64,000 nt of DNA, from positions 744,001-808,000 of the forward strand of contig JAYEVE010000073.1 in assembly GCA_036346375.1 (NCBI GenBank), read 5' to 3'. Shown here one piece after another: positions 1 to 12,665 of the stretch (position 1 is its first letter; every line of letters starts with the position of its first letter). The notes beneath the pieces were generated by a model, which ran no database searches, was not told the origin of the DNA, and saw nothing but the letters and a program-made list of their open reading frames with translations. Origin of the DNA: Guadua angustifolia. Lineage: Eukaryota; Streptophyta; Magnoliopsida; Poales; Poaceae. The position numbers were made by a program, and so were the translations under genes.

Positions 1-3000
1 GGTTTTGAGAGTGTGAGTTAGGTAATTTAATTTGTAATTGGTTTTCGTAAATGTTGTTTGGGTTTCTTTTATGGAAAATATGGTTAAGGTAATATTGCTT
101 AATTTTAATAGGCTTTGCAAATTTGTTGGGTTTTTGTTTAATGAAATTTCGCTTTGATTAATAGAATGAGTTGATGTGTTAAAGGATTTTATTTGAGAAT
201 TTGTCTTTTATTAAATTGCTTAGAGAAATTATGATGATTGGATTTTAAGGCCATTTTCTGTTAAAGAATGTGGTTTGAAATGTAGAGTTATTTGGAAAAT
301 GAATTGTTTTGGTCTTTAACCGAGTTAAAGGATTGAAGTTGGTTTAAGTTGAGTTATTGATTTGAGTTTATAGTTATTTAATTGAATGAGTTCAAAGAAT
401 GAAGTTTTGGAATGGGTTGATGAGATGATTTTATCTTCTTTGAGTGAATTGACTTTGTAAAATTCGAGGTTTTGAAGTTTATGACTTTACTTTTGATCCT
501 TTTGAGGTATTGCCTTTTCTAATTATTCGAAGTTTTGGTAGTATTACTTCTAGGTGACTTGTTTGTGTTAGTGGTTGTTTAACGATTATATTACTTGTAA
601 GTTTTTAGTCATTACCTTTGTAATGGGACCTTGGTTTTGCTATTGTTGTTTCTAATCGATTCTTTTTGCAGTTGCTTAATTGAGCATAACTGCTGTAATT
701 GGTTTTTGCTTTGGTTGTTTCTAGCGAGATTTTTAGGAAGTGTGTTCTTGAAAAGGTTAACCTTTGGCCATTGTTTTCTGGGTTTTCTCTGGATTTTATG
801 GGTTGAGTGTAAACGGACCTCTCCATTTTTGCATGTGGGTTTCTTAATGTCGTTCCCGGATTTTTTGATGTACCCCCTTTTCTCCCATATTTGGCCATTG
901 GGTTTGGTCTTTCGCCTCAATTTTCCTCCCCCCTCCTTTCCCTCCCTTCGCTTTCCCAATCTTGTCTCTCTGATGGCTTCTCCAATCTCCCCGCTCCGGT
1001 CCGTCCCTCCCGCTCTCTGCCCTCTACCAGGCATCCGCGCTCGCCTGCTGCCTTCCCCGGCTTCCCGCCTTCTTCGCTGGTCTCCTCACATGAGAATCTA
1101 GGTCGCTCTGGCCTCCTTGTTCTCCTGTAGCCTTGTAACTGCTGCTCTTATTGTCAACATATAGATTGCCCATGGCATAACTATGTATCTGTGTGTAAAT
1201 GAGGATGGTTATTGTCAATGGTTCTTAATTGCTACAAGAGCCATTGCGTTGTAAGAATGAATGAGATATTGTGATTTTCATGTAATTTTTATGCTAAAAT
1301 TAAGATAGGTCTTGAGGTTGCAATGTAATAAATATTAGCATGCAAAATCCTTGATTATGTTTGTGATTGATTCAAATTGTATCTTGAAGTCTACTTTTTT
1401 GAAAGTATCAATAATGTATAGAGTGTATGTAATTAAAATAATGATTTCCATTAAGATTGATACGAAAATTTGAAGGTTGTCATTGTAATGATATAAATTG
1501 TAAATCATTATGCATTGTGATTATTTCTAGATGTTTTGAATGGTCGTTTTGAGATATGTTTATATAACTTTGACTTGAAAGTTTTCAGTATTTAAATGAA
1601 CAGCTAGTATTGAACCGAATAATGATTTTGATTCATTACTTGGAATGATATTAATTCTCCTTTTTTCAGTTAGACTTTAATATCAAATTCATTTCAATGA
1701 CATTAATTTCTATGTTTTCCAAAAATTGATAAAGCTTTACGGAATGAAGTAGAGTAATTACACTTAATAAAGCTTACATTTTTGTATAATATTGGTAGAT
1801 TTGTAAATCAACATTTGCATTAAAAGATAGTTTTCAAAATCCATTATCATATTTGTAGGTTAACATGGTCATATTGGAATAAGTCATTTTTGCTGTGAAA
1901 GAGTATATAAGTTAAAGCTTTTATTGTATCTTTGTGTTAGTTTACGTATTGGCCTTTCATCTACTTGTGTCAAAGTATTTGGTTGTAAATGTTATGCTGT
2001 TTTTTGGAATGATAAAATTATTTTATATGGTTACCATTTAGTTTTAGGATTTATGTCGTTGTTAGAGGTATATGTTGGGCTTTGATGAGTGTCAAAAGTT
2101 TTTACCATTATGGTATGTTGGATCAAATGAGATTGGTACCTTAGATGGGTTTAGGCTTGTAGTGACAGATGGGTTCATTATTATCAAGTGTTATGTATGA
2201 AGAGAGCACATTTTCCCGGTAAGGGTAGGTAAATCGGGATAGGAATCGTACTAGTTATGATTAGGTAATAGGAAGTGAGAGGTCACTTCATTTGGAATGC
2301 TGAGTGTAAAGGGATGGGACTCATATCCAGGTATCAAGAGAGTTATTATTCGTTATATCATTGGGTTGAATGGAAGGACATGGTGGTTGGCTCACAAAGA
2401 ATTAAGTGATGTTAATTTGTATGATGATGTGGTCACTCATGAGAATACATGTGTTGTTTAATATATTTGTAGGAAAGCTGTTTTGTTGTTGTCTACTAAG
2501 ATCATTGATGGTAGTGTAATCAATATTGAATAGTTTGCTCATGATTAGTGGTAGTTGTGTTCGTGTTTTTAGTCGATGCGTTATGCTTAGTAGTATCAGT
2601 TATTATGATTTCATTGTTGTACTTCGATGCTACGTTGTGTGTTGAAGAATTGTTTCGATGCTTTATGGTCTTGAATAGTTGTGGTAGTATTCCTATTGTA
2701 TGTTATATTAATATTCTATTTTTAGTTGTCCTTAGTTTTTTTGTCTGTAGTTATGGGGATGATGGGTTCTGTTGATATAGTTGTAACAAGCTTTCAATTG
2801 ATTTATTAATCTAAATGTTTGTAACTTATTGTAAAGTGTTTGGGTATGTGTAGTTTTGTAAATTCATTGCTGGTCCTTAATTGAATTGGATTTTAGTGAT
2901 TAGTAATAAGATGCTGTGGGTAATTAGATGGGTCTGATACTTGAATGGCTTCTAGTTTTAAATTGAATTAGCAATTTTATTTAATAAATTAAATTGTTGT

Positions 3001-4240
3001 GGATTAGTTCATTGCATGGTATTACTTTTAATTTGGCTGATGGTAAATTACGATGGCTGTGGTTTATTAAGTTGCAGCTTTGGACTGGATCGATGCATTT
3101 ATTGTTAAAGGTTAGTTTTGGATGAAGTAAATTTTGGTGTTATTGCTTGAGTAAAGGAAGTTATGTACCTTTAAATTTGTTGTCTAGTTAGGTTTGGTTT
3201 GGCTGGAGTTCGTGTGGTTTTGCTTTGAGACACACGAAGTTGGTAATTTTGGCAGTCTTGTTGTGGTTTAGTTTAGGTTTTATTGAAAGTTGTTGTTGGT
3301 TTTCTTTGATATAAGGAAAGTTTGTTAATCTTTGAACTTTTGTGATTTGGTTTGGTTTTTGGAGTTGGTTGTTTGGTTCTTGTGTCTTCCTTTAGAAAGT
3401 TATTGTTTAGTTTGGAAAACTTGTCTAGGTGCGTTAGTTTTTGATGATTTGTGATTTGGTTTTCGAGATCTTTGCTTTGAATTGTTGTTGATTTATTAGA
3501 GGTATGAACTATGGATTAGTATGATTTAACGTTGATTAGTAGGTTTTGAAAAAATGTTTACGTTGGTTTGTTTGTGTTTGTGTGTATTAAGGTCGATCGA
3601 TACAAGATTTTAGATTTAGGTTATAATTAGAGTGATATGTGAAACCGAGTTGGTTATGAGAATTGTTGGTTGATAGTTTGTTTGTATTTGATAAATTATT
3701 AGTGTATGAAAGTACAGTGAATTAAGAAAGTGATTCTTTTGATGCTATTGGACTATTGAGTCAGACTTTTTTGATTTATAGGTATGGTATACGAAGAAGT
3801 GTAAGAATTAAGGTGTTTTTGTTTTATGGAATATATGGATCACATGTTAATTGTAATAAGGATGGATTGTGATTACCAAGATGGTTCTAAATTAAAAGAG
3901 GTTTTATGATTGTATGAGATTTGTTAGGCTGGTATTGTAAGTAATATGACCGATGGTAATTAAATGATAAGTTATTTGTAAATGTAAAGGGATCTTTTAT
4001 TTGAGATGTTTGGTTAGGTTATGAAGTTAATGGGAATGGTTTTAACGTGAATTGTTTAAAGTTGGTTTGGAACAGTTAATTATGAGGTTGTTGACTAGGA
4101 TTTTGCTATTTTAAGTTATCTGAATGTTGTTAGAGTGTTTTTTTGAATTTTTGATGTAAGGTTATTTTTTGGAATAAGTTTGTTAATTATGGTTAATTGA
4201 AAATTGAGTTCGAATTGTTGATTAATTAAGTTTGGGTATG
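1..4240. other. Unassigned G/T-rich non-coding DNA, probably a decayed LTR element
   Basis: No open reading frame here has recognisable protein features. The plus strand is rich in T and G, the same composition as the internal regions of elements A and E further along. A C/T-rich stretch near 905-1105 ends in a GT donor-like site, as the LTR leaders of A, B and E do. A weak GAGT...ACTCAT...CCAG|GTA arrangement near 2302-2333 resembles the conserved LTR splice acceptor. I infer an old relative of the LARD-like elements whose ends are lost. The right edge is abrupt: element A's LTR homology begins at 4241 without its first ~100 bases. Confidence 0.4.
905..1103 (+). other. C/T-rich leader-exon-like segment ending in a GT donor
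   Basis: A sharp switch from G/T-rich to C/T-rich sequence, ending in an ATGAGAATCTAG|GT arrangement. The LTR of element E has a comparable arrangement (ATGAG then AATCTGAG|GT) at the end of its C/T-rich leader, and element B has ATGAG..ACTTGAG|GT on the minus strand. It may be the remains of an LTR leader exon. The short reading frames through it are low-complexity and not credible proteins. Confidence 0.35.
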
Positions 4241-7166
4241 CACCTACCTTTTTCACCTAACCCCACATTTTCCCAAATGTGTGGTGAGTTTTCTTGATGG
4301 CTGCCTTTCTCCCCAAATTTTTCCTGCGATGCCACTGCCTCCTCCCTGGGCGATCGCTGTCTCACACTGCTCTCCCTACTGCTCCCTCCTCGGCGATCGC
4401 TCTCCTGGCGATGGCTTCTTCCCCGTCAGATGTTCCCGGTTCAAGGTCTCGCTACCTCCTCCATTCTTCTCGCCGACTACTGGGTCAGAAGGTCGCCTCC
4501 CCATCACCGCCCTGGTCAAGCCCTCACGGCAAGCCTCCTGCCCGCCTTCTCTGGTCGCCTCACATCCTCGGCCAGCAAGAAGAAGAGCGCCGTGGCCTGG
4601 CCGCAGAGCCCCGGCTGAGTTCCCTCACGCCTCCCCTTCTGACTCGACAGCAAGAACATCCAACTAAGAGAATCAAGAATAGCTGCAGATTGCCCTCCCT
4701 CTTGCCTTCTCCTTGCGGTGAGTTCTCGTGTGTGTTGAAATTGAGGGTTTGGTCTATTGTGCCAACCAGTGTTTGATGAATTGCTCACAAGGGCATGCCT
4801 CTATTTCTCTTTGTTTGATACTATGTGAGATATGAGGATGCCATATATTTGTTAGATCTTTGAGTTGCTACTTTATTTATGTCTAAAATTCAATAATAGG
4901 CTACTTGACAAAGGTGGCAATGTAAACTGAAAATTAATATGGTAGCATGAAAAAAAGAAACCCGAAAATGGTTTAGATATGACATAAGTAATCAGAAGTG
5001 TTCATGCTCGTAAGATCCAAGGCGTTGTAGAGCATGCGTGATACGCTACATGATTGTAGTAGTGTGATGGATTATTTCAAGAATACAAGATTTCCATTGA
5101 AGCCTTGATGTACATAGGCTTTGAAAGGTTTTGTCAATTTTAAATAGTATAGACTAATAATTGTACATCTGCAATTAATGATATTGCTGATTTCTTTTCC
5201 TTGTAGAAATGTTTTGGAATGGGTCGTTTTTTGTTTGACTTGATATGAATATCAATAATTTCGACTTGATGCATTTTGACATGTAATTTCTAAACATCGA
5301 TCCAAGTTTTGGTATTGGCTACCGGGAAAGGTGAATGTTGTGTATGAGAATTACATGGACTTGATGATTAAGTTCTACCAGCTTCTTGCCAAGTGAGCAC
5401 CTTTAATTTGCTCAGTGTTGTTTTCCACAATGTCCATCTAAAGTCAGTATGTTTTCCACAAAATCCATCTAAACTCTAAACTGCCTTGTAGGGTAAGAAA
5501 CCAAATGTCACTTGTAAAGAAGTAAAGCCTAACATCTCTATTTGTTAGTTAACATGATGTGGATAAGAACTTTGCAGTATTCAGCTCCCTTTGGTACTTT
5601 ATATTGAGCAGTCTTTCCATCACATTCATGTTTTCGATAGACAATAGTTATGTTCATGCTTTGGTCATAAATGGAAATCAATATTCATTTTATGGACATG
5701 AAGAAAAGAGGTTATATTTAAGGCTAAAGCCACTTTCATTGTGTATCTTCGTGTGGTTAGAGGGTATATGGTTTGGGGCCTTGTGTATCGAGACTGTGGT
5801 GAGCCGTTACAAAAGATTGGTTAGTAAGCAATAGTTGTATGCGTGATTTCTTTCTGTTGTTTTACCAATTTGTATATGTTTATCCGTATTAGGTTCTTGA
5901 GGGCTTTATGTGCTGTTGTTCACGGAATATATACATGTGTGTTATTTGCGTATGAGCTTCGTAATATCATTTTTACCCTGGTAATGGTTATGCATAAAAT
6001 CCTAAATTGTGAGAATTTGGTTACATTTAGGTATGTGGTTATGGCTATGTTAGTGTTGGCAATGCATTTCATTTATGTAAATTGCATTGTGCATTCATTA
6101 AAGGAAGAGGCGACCCATTCTCGATGATGGGCCTCGTGTTCACACGTAGTGAACACGAAAGTCCTACTCGTAGTCTCATTCATCGAGGTGAATGGGAGCG
6201 AGACAAGAAGAGTAGGCACCTTCCACGGATGGAAGGGACGTGAGGTGCACACCGACGGGTGGGCACCGCAAAGACTCGAAGACGTGCATCAAGGAGAGCA
6301 TTCATGTCGCATTGCATTCTAATAATGATTTTGGGTTAAATGGAAAGGGTCGAGTTGGGATCGAGTTGTGGCTCATCCAAAAGAGATTAAAGAGGTATGT
6401 GTAATAATTTAGTAATGAAGTGGAACAGGTGAGCATGCATCATGCATTGCATGGTTGTAGAAGTGTGGTGGGTTGGTCGAATCTACATTTTATGTCCTGT
6501 TGCAAGATATGACTTATGTTTTCGTGTTTTATGTTATGCTTCATTGTCGTGGAGTTGCGAACTCCATCAAGTACGAGTATGGGTTTGGCTTCGAAGAATT
6601 AGTTGTGATACTTCTGTTTTATCTGCTTGTTGTACTTACGTAAGAATGGGTGTTATGCCTTAAGTAGGTCAATACGATTGATTATGAATTTATTCTTTGT
6701 TGTACCTCGCCGAGTCGCCGACTCACGCTTGTTGTTTGTGTTGTTGCGTGTACCGTGAAACCGCATGCATGGATGGGGGTAGTAGCACAATCACGCTTTT
6801 GCAACATAACCTTTCCACCATATTGATTATAGTTATGATTCAATAGTTCGTGAAACTTCTTGTAAGAGGTTGTTGCGGTTATGTTTATTGAGTTCCTGTC
6901 CTGTAATAATTATGTGGTGGAGTTTATTAATTTCTATTGGATGTGTGTGATTAGTTAACTAAGGACCTGCTAGAATGATATTATATACTGCAAATGCTTT
7001 CATCCGAGTGGATGTCCTAGTTTTAGGGAGATGTTTGCGAATTTTTTTGATAAATTCGTCAATCTCCTAGTTGTTCGCTTGCTTTGCTAAGTTTATTCCT
7101 AGTGGATTTGTAATTATTGGTGCTAGTGAGGGTAACATTCGGGGCATGGGGTGCCGGGGTGATACA
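4241..7166 (+). repeat. 5' LTR of element A (lacks first ~100 bp)
   Basis: Aligns end to end with 10104-13089, with runs of hundreds of identical bases after about 4720. The left edge starts inside the LTR, at the sequence that lies at 10104 in the 3' copy, so the first 100 bases were lost by deletion. The order is: C/T-rich leader (4250-4717), GT donor at 4718, A/T-rich intron-like stretch, hairpin block (6108-6272), splice-acceptor hairpin (6711-6724) and conserved 3' part. The acceptor AG of the 3' copy reads CGTG here. Differences from the 3' copy cluster at CAG/CTG sites. Confidence 0.9.
6108..6272 (+). other. Conserved hairpin block in the LTR (A, 5' copy)
   Basis: Starts after AGGCGACCCATTC. 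Visible inverted repeats are GTGTTCAC/ACGTA/GTGAACAC at 6136-6156, CATTCAT/CGAG/GTGAATG beginning at 6177, CCTTCCA...TGGAAGG near 6219-6235, and GTGCACACC/GAC/GGGTGGGCAC near 6245-6266. The same series occurs in E with different but still complementary stems, and partly in B. This pattern suggests a structured RNA rather than protein coding. Function unknown. Confidence 0.7.
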
Positions 7167-7167
7167 G

Positions 7168-7185
7168 TTGGTATCAGAGCGGGCT
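7168..7185 (+). other. Primer-binding site of element A (initiator tRNA-Met type)
   Basis: TTGGTATCAGAGCGGGCT starts one base after the 5' LTR end. TGGTATCAGAGC is the standard plant LTR-retrotransposon primer site complementary to the 3' end of initiator tRNA-Met. It fixes the element's orientation and the LTR boundary. Confidence 0.92.
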
Positions 7186-7278
7186 TTAGGTCCGTGGTAT
7201 ACGAATTTAGCAATTTTACTCTAAAGTAAACAAAAAGTTGCTGTGTGGAATTAGAAACATGGCATAGGTATCTACTTT

Positions 7279-7388
7279 TAAAATTTGGCCTCAGGGCAAT
7301 AACCTTAAAATCTGGAATAGCGTGGTTCATTAATTTAAAATTTGACACACTCTGGTGCACAGTAGGAAGGGATGGGTACCATTGCATT
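7279..7388 (+). other. Conserved post-primer-site block (A)
   Basis: About 110 bases that match E (52781-52897) and B (34481-34600, minus) far better than the rest of the internal regions do. It includes a GGCCTCAGGGC element (a perfect GCCCTAGGGC palindrome in B and E), GGGCAATAACC, and TTTGACACACTCTG.TGCACAGTAGGAAGG. There is no open frame. Its position just 3' of the primer site is where retroelement packaging or dimerisation signals usually lie; that role is inferred. Confidence 0.7.
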
Positions 7389-9988
7389 ACGCTTAAATGT
7401 GCATTTAAGTTTTGATGATTGAATGTTAAATTATTATTGCATATTGCTTAGATTGTAAATGGATTGTTTGAATCGTTATGCTTTCGCCTTCGTGCTTTTG
7501 ACCTTGTTAAGGGCCTTGGTTGTTGGTGTGGCCATGGAAGAGGCTGTGTTGGTGGTTGTGGCTAGGTAGAGCCACCACCGGAAGCTTGGGAACCTCTCGA
7601 GGCGAGGGTCGTCGTTTGTTGTGGCATAGTTTAGAGAGTGAGTGGAGAAGGTTGGTTTCTTTTGGGCTTTATTCCTTTGGAGGTAAAGAGGAAAGTTTGG
7701 TGATGAATCCTTTCGGATTTCTTTTACCGTTCTAGAGTTTGGTTTCGTTGGTTTCTTTGGTTTTTGTTGTTTATCGTGGGGTGACTTGTAGCTGTTCTCT
7801 CCATTTAAGAAAGTTATTGTAGTTTATTTGGTGCAAAACTTAAGTCGTGTGGATCTTCGGTGTTAAGGTTTTATCGAGAAAGATTTGGTTGATCATTGGT
7901 TTTCCCTCTTGCATCCATCTTCCTTAGTGGAAGTTGTACATCTTGAGATTTACCTGAAGAGCTTTTGTATACCAGAGTTGGGCATTTGAGAATCGAGTTC
8001 TTTCGTGATTTATGGATGGGTTTCCTTGGAAAGAAAATGTTTATTGGTGTTGTTCTTGTTTGTGAGTTGTCGTGTTATTTAAAGGGTCGGGATCGCATCA
8101 CCCACGAAGATGTTTAAGACTCTTAAGCCGTGATGTATGGTTAGAGCATTGAGATGATGTAAAGTACCGATTTGGTTAGAGTGAATTTGTGATGGTATAG
8201 AAAGATTAATCGATATGATAAGTGATCTAAAGTAAAAGTTGATTAGTGTTTTATGCAAAGTGTTACGAGTCAGGGAAGTTAATGGGAAGTACAGGATTGT
8301 GTTTTGATAAGACTAGTATGGATCACGATTGAGTAGGTCTAGGACCTTTTGATTGCTGGATTATTATAACAAGGTGATGGTGTAAAGCACCGGAGTATGA
8401 AGGTGTAAAGACATGAGGATTGCTGGTTTATGTTGTTATGGGTCAATTACATTATGGATCAACAAAATGATTCAATCAATGTGTAATCAAAGAATAGGTA
8501 TATATAGAATGAGTATATGAAAGGATGAGTTGTCCGTAACAAGTGTCTATTTGGGAGCCTTATCTATGGAATATGTCTAGTAGAGATCTTATCGAGGTTC
8601 GTCATGGTTAGTAAGCCGAAGTAAAGGATGACCCGCGTCTTGTGTTAAATTAACTGATAAGTTATTTGTGCTGAAGAAGTGAGAACGCGGTTCTCCTTGT
8701 TGATTGTCATGAGATAGGTTTGGTTAGGGTTTGATGATATTACGACCAGTAGTGGTTATATGAACCGTAGAAAGTAATTAAAGAAAGATTGGGTTTTGTA
8801 ACTCTATGTTGACTAGAGCCGGATTTGATTAGAGCTGTGTGATGTGTTGGCGAGTATTTCGAAGTGTGAATCTGGTGAATGTTTCGTAAGTGATTTTGTC
8901 GGTGAAATGGGTTTTGTTGGGAACGAGTTTCCTTTTCTTTTGGGGAAGAATGTGATGGTTAAGGGTACATATGCTTAATTTGATAATTGGTTTCCTCTGC
9001 CAAACGTTGGTTTTGGTTTAATGCGAGAGGTTTTCGCTATGGTTAAAGTAAGCTGAGTTGTTTCTTGGTTCTATAAGAGCTTTTGTCAGCGATTTGTGTG
9101 GGGTTTTTCTTTTAATTGAAATTTCCCCGAGGTGAATTTTATTGCATTGATTTGAGAGTGTTAAAGGCGCATTATATGATGTTAGAGAATTGGGTCTTCT
9201 CTTGCAAATTTGGCTTTGGAAGAAGAAAATGAGTGATGATGGGGATCTATTAAGACCCTCACTCAAGTAAATTTTAATGCTTTGGGTTTAAGATGATGTA
9301 CGTAGTTCATTTGGTCAAAAAGGGAATTGTATTTCCTTGTGTTTTAGCTGGAGTTAAAGGATATGGAAGCTTATGGTATAGTGTTGAGTATGATACTGAG
9401 AATTGAGTTTTCTTTGGTCATTTGAAATTGCAGCTGTAAAAGTTCAACGCAGTGTTCTTTTGAAAGTTGATTTTTCCTTGGTGTGCATTTTATCACCTTA
9501 TTTGAAGCGGATGAAAGGGGTTGTTCTGCTAAAAAGAATCGAGGGATTTTGGGTGGGTATTAATGGAGGATTATACTTTTGATGTGGTTCTTCGGTGGTG
9601 CTCATTTAACCCTTATTAATGAATTACTTGGAAGTTGATGGTATTTATGTCACCATTTCTAACTTGTGACTGCACCTTTGGGTTAAGATGGTTGTAGCGA
9701 AGGATTTCTTACTTCGCTGCGTAATGTTCTTTAGTGAGCATTTACCCTGGGTAGTGGTCCTTTGGGATTTTGACCTATTGATTGTTTCTAACTGAGTTCT
9801 TGTGTGAGAAGTTGCACTTAATTGAGCTGAGTCAAATCGTTTTGTAAACCGTTGGTTTTGCGGTTTTGGTTTGTCATTCTTAGCCGTTGGAGTTTTTGCG
9901 AGTGTGTTGTGAGGTGGTAAAGAAGGTTAAGACCTTTGTGTCATTGTTTTGCATAGTTGGCATTCTTCGAATTCGGGGCCGAATTCCT
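7389..9988 (+). other. Non-coding internal region of element A
   Basis: G/T-rich DNA in which every frame is broken by stops; no retroelement protein motif is visible. Segments still align loosely with the internal regions of B and E. For example TTCCCCGAGGTGAATTTTATTGCATTGATTTGA near 9121-9153, described here by position only, has a counterpart on the minus strand near 33330-33365 in B. So the interior is an inherited non-coding sequence and not a random filler. I see no gene. Confidence 0.7.
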
Positions 9989-10003
9989 TTAACGGGGGGA
10001 GAG
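9989..10003 (+). other. Polypurine tract of element A
   Basis: TTAACGGGGGGAGAG lies directly upstream of the 3' LTR and is preceded by the GAATTCGGGGCCGAATTCC motif. Such tracts prime plus-strand synthesis. The equivalent tracts in E (56151-56165) and B (32191-32205, minus) differ by only a few bases. Confidence 0.85.
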
Positions 10004-10609
10004 TGTGATACTGCAAAGCCTCTCTCCAATTATTTGGGCCATTTAGGGGTGTTTGGGTAATTATTTCTGGCGTGGGTGAGGTTTTTTGGAATTTTCCCCT
10101 CCCCACCTACCTTTTCTCACCTAACCCCACATTTTCCCAAATGTGTGGCTGAGTTTTCTCTTGATGGCTGCCTTCTCCCCCAAATTTTTCCCCAAGCGAC
10201 AGCCCTGGCCTCCCCTCCCGGGCGGCGCTTGCCTACTGCTCTCCCACTGGCTCCTCCTGGCGCGCTCTCCTTGGCATGATGGCTTCTTCCTGTTGCATGT
10301 TCCACGGTTCTGTTGCCTCGCTACCTCCTCCATTCTTCTCTGCAGGCTACTACCAGGCTGCAGTCTTCTTGCGCCTCCCCATCACCACCGCCTCTGGTCA
10401 AGCCCCTCACGGCAAGCTCCTCCTGCCTCCCCTCTTGGCTCAGTGCCACAGCCATCCTCAGAAGAAGAAGAAGAATGGGCGTGTCTGGCCGGGCGAGCCG
10501 GCTGAGTTCCCTGCGCCCCCCTTCTCGACTCGGTACAGAGAAGATGGCTCCAACGGCAGAGAATCAAGCAATAGCTGCAGCATTGCCCTCCTCTTGCCTT
10601 CTCCTTGCG

Positions 10610-12665
10610 GTGAGTTCTCGGGTGTGTTGAAATTGAGGGTTTGGTTCATTGTGCCAACCAGTGTTTGATGAATTGCTCACAAGGGCATGCCTCTATTTCT
10701 CTTTGTTTGATACTATGTGAGATATGAGGATGCCATATATTTGTTAGATCTTTGAGTTGCTACTTTATTTATGTCTAAAATTCAATAATAGGCTACTTGA
10801 CAGTGTGGCAATGTAAACTGAAAATTAATATGGTAGCATGAAAAAAAAGAAACCTGGAAAATGGTTTAGGATATGACATAAGTGTCTGTAGCTGTTCATG
10901 CTCAGGTAAGATCCAAGGCGTTGTAGAGCATGCGTGATACGCTACATGATTGTAGTAGTGTGATGGATTATTTCAAGAATCTGAGACTTCCATTGAAGCC
11001 TTGATGTACATAGGCTTTGAAAGGTTTTGTCAATTTTAAATAGTATAGACTAATAATTGTACATCTCGCAATTAATTATATTGCTGATTTCCTTTTCCTT
11101 GTAGAAATGTTTTGGAATGGGTCGTTCTTTTGTTTGACTTGATATGAATATCAATAATTTACGACTTGATGCATTTTGACATGTAATTTCTAAACATCGA
11201 TCCAAGTTTTGGTATTGGCTACAGGAAAGGTGAATGTTGTGTATGAGAATTACATGGACTTGATGATTAAGTTCTACCAGTTTCTTGCCAAGTGAGCACC
11301 TTTAATTTGCTCCGTGTTGTTTTCCACAATGTCCATCTAAAGTCGATTATGTTTTCCACAAAATCCATCTAAACTCTAAACTGTCTTGTAGGGTAAGAAA
11401 CCAAATGTCACTTGCGATAAGTAAAGCCTAACATCTCTATTTGTTAGTTAACATGATGTGGATAAGAACTTTGCGATATTCAGCTCCTTTGGTACTTTAT
11501 ATTGAGCAGTCTTTCCATCACATTCATGTTTTCGATAGACAATAGTTATGTTCATGCTTTGGTCATAAATGGAAATCAATATTCATTTTATGGACATGAA
11601 GAAAAGAGGTTATATTTAAGGCTAAAGCCACTTTCATTGTGTATCTTCGTGTGGTTAGAGGGTATATGGTTTGGGGCCTTTGTGTATCGAGACTGTGGTG
11701 AGCCGTTACAAAAGATTGGTTAGTAAGCAATAGTTGTATGCGTGGATTTCTTTCTGTTGCTTTACCAGCTGTATATGTTTATCCGTATTAGGTTCTTGAG
11801 GGCTTTATGTGCTGTTGTTCACGGAATATATACATGTGTGTTATTTGCGTATGAGCTTCGGTAATATCATTTTTTACCCTGGTAATGGTTATGCATAAAA
11901 TCCTAAATTGTGAGAATTTGGTTACATTTAGGTATGTGGTTATGGCTATGTTAGTGTTGGCAATGCATGAAGGGTTGCATTTCATTTATGTAAATTGCAT
12001 TGTGCATTCATTAAAGGAAGAGGCGACCCATTCTGATGCGGGCCTCTGTGTTCACACGTAGTGAACACGAAAGTCCTACCTCGTAGTCTCATTCATCGAG
12101 GTGAATGGGAGCGAGACAGTAAGAGTAGGCACCTTCCACGGGATGGAAGGGACGTGAGGGTGCACACCGACGGGTGGGCACTCGGCAGTACCGGTACGTG
12201 CATCAAGGAGAGCATTCATGTCGCATTGCATTCTAATAATGATTTTGGGTTAAATGGAAAGGGTCGAGTTGGGATCGAGTTGTGGCTCATCCAAAAGAGA
12301 TTAAAGAGGTATGTGTAATAATTTAGTAATGAAGTGGAACAGGTGAGCATGCATCATGCATTGCATGGTTGTAGAAGTGTGGTGGGTTGGTCAGAATCTA
12401 CATTTTTATGTCTGGTTGCAAGATATGACTTATGTTTTCAGGTTTTATGTTATGCTTCATTGTCGTGGAGTTGCGAACTCCATCAAGTACGAGTATGGGT
12501 TTGGCTTCGAAGAATTAGTTGTGATACTTCTGTTTTATCTGCTTGTTGTACTTACGTAAGAATGGGTGTTATGCCTTAAGTAGGTCAATACGATTGATTA
12601 TGAATTTATTCTTTGTTGTACCTCGCTGAGTCGCCGACTCACGCTTGTTGTTTGTGTTGTTGCAG
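10610..12665 (+). other. Predicted intron inside the 3' LTR of element A
   Basis: Donor GCG|GTGAGTTC follows the C/T-rich leader. The acceptor is a pyrimidine/G tract ending GTTGCAG|GTACC, preceded by the conserved GAGTCGCCGACTC hairpin and ACGCTTG. The same arrangement in B and E supports a spliced leader. No transcript is available, so splicing is inferred. Confidence 0.55.
12020..12198 (+). other. Conserved hairpin block in the LTR (A, 3' copy)
   Basis: Second copy of the block at 6108-6272, with stem GTGTTCAC/GTGAACAC at 12048-12068 and stem CCTTCCA/CGGGA/TGGAAGG near 12132-12150. It ends CTCGGCAGTACCGGTA, where the 5' copy is garbled. The matching E copy ends TCAGCTATACCGGTATAC and the B copy CTCGGCAATACCGGTAT. 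Confidence 0.7.

Noticed and set aside
2133..2156. TTGGTACC...GGGTTTAGG resembling a decayed primer site
   Set aside because: Too many mismatches, no LTR end before it and no conserved block after it.
4281..4776. Frames of 128-160 residues in the leader of LTR A (also 10143-10668)
   Set aside because: C/T-rich low-complexity sequence; the two LTR copies give unrelated proteins.
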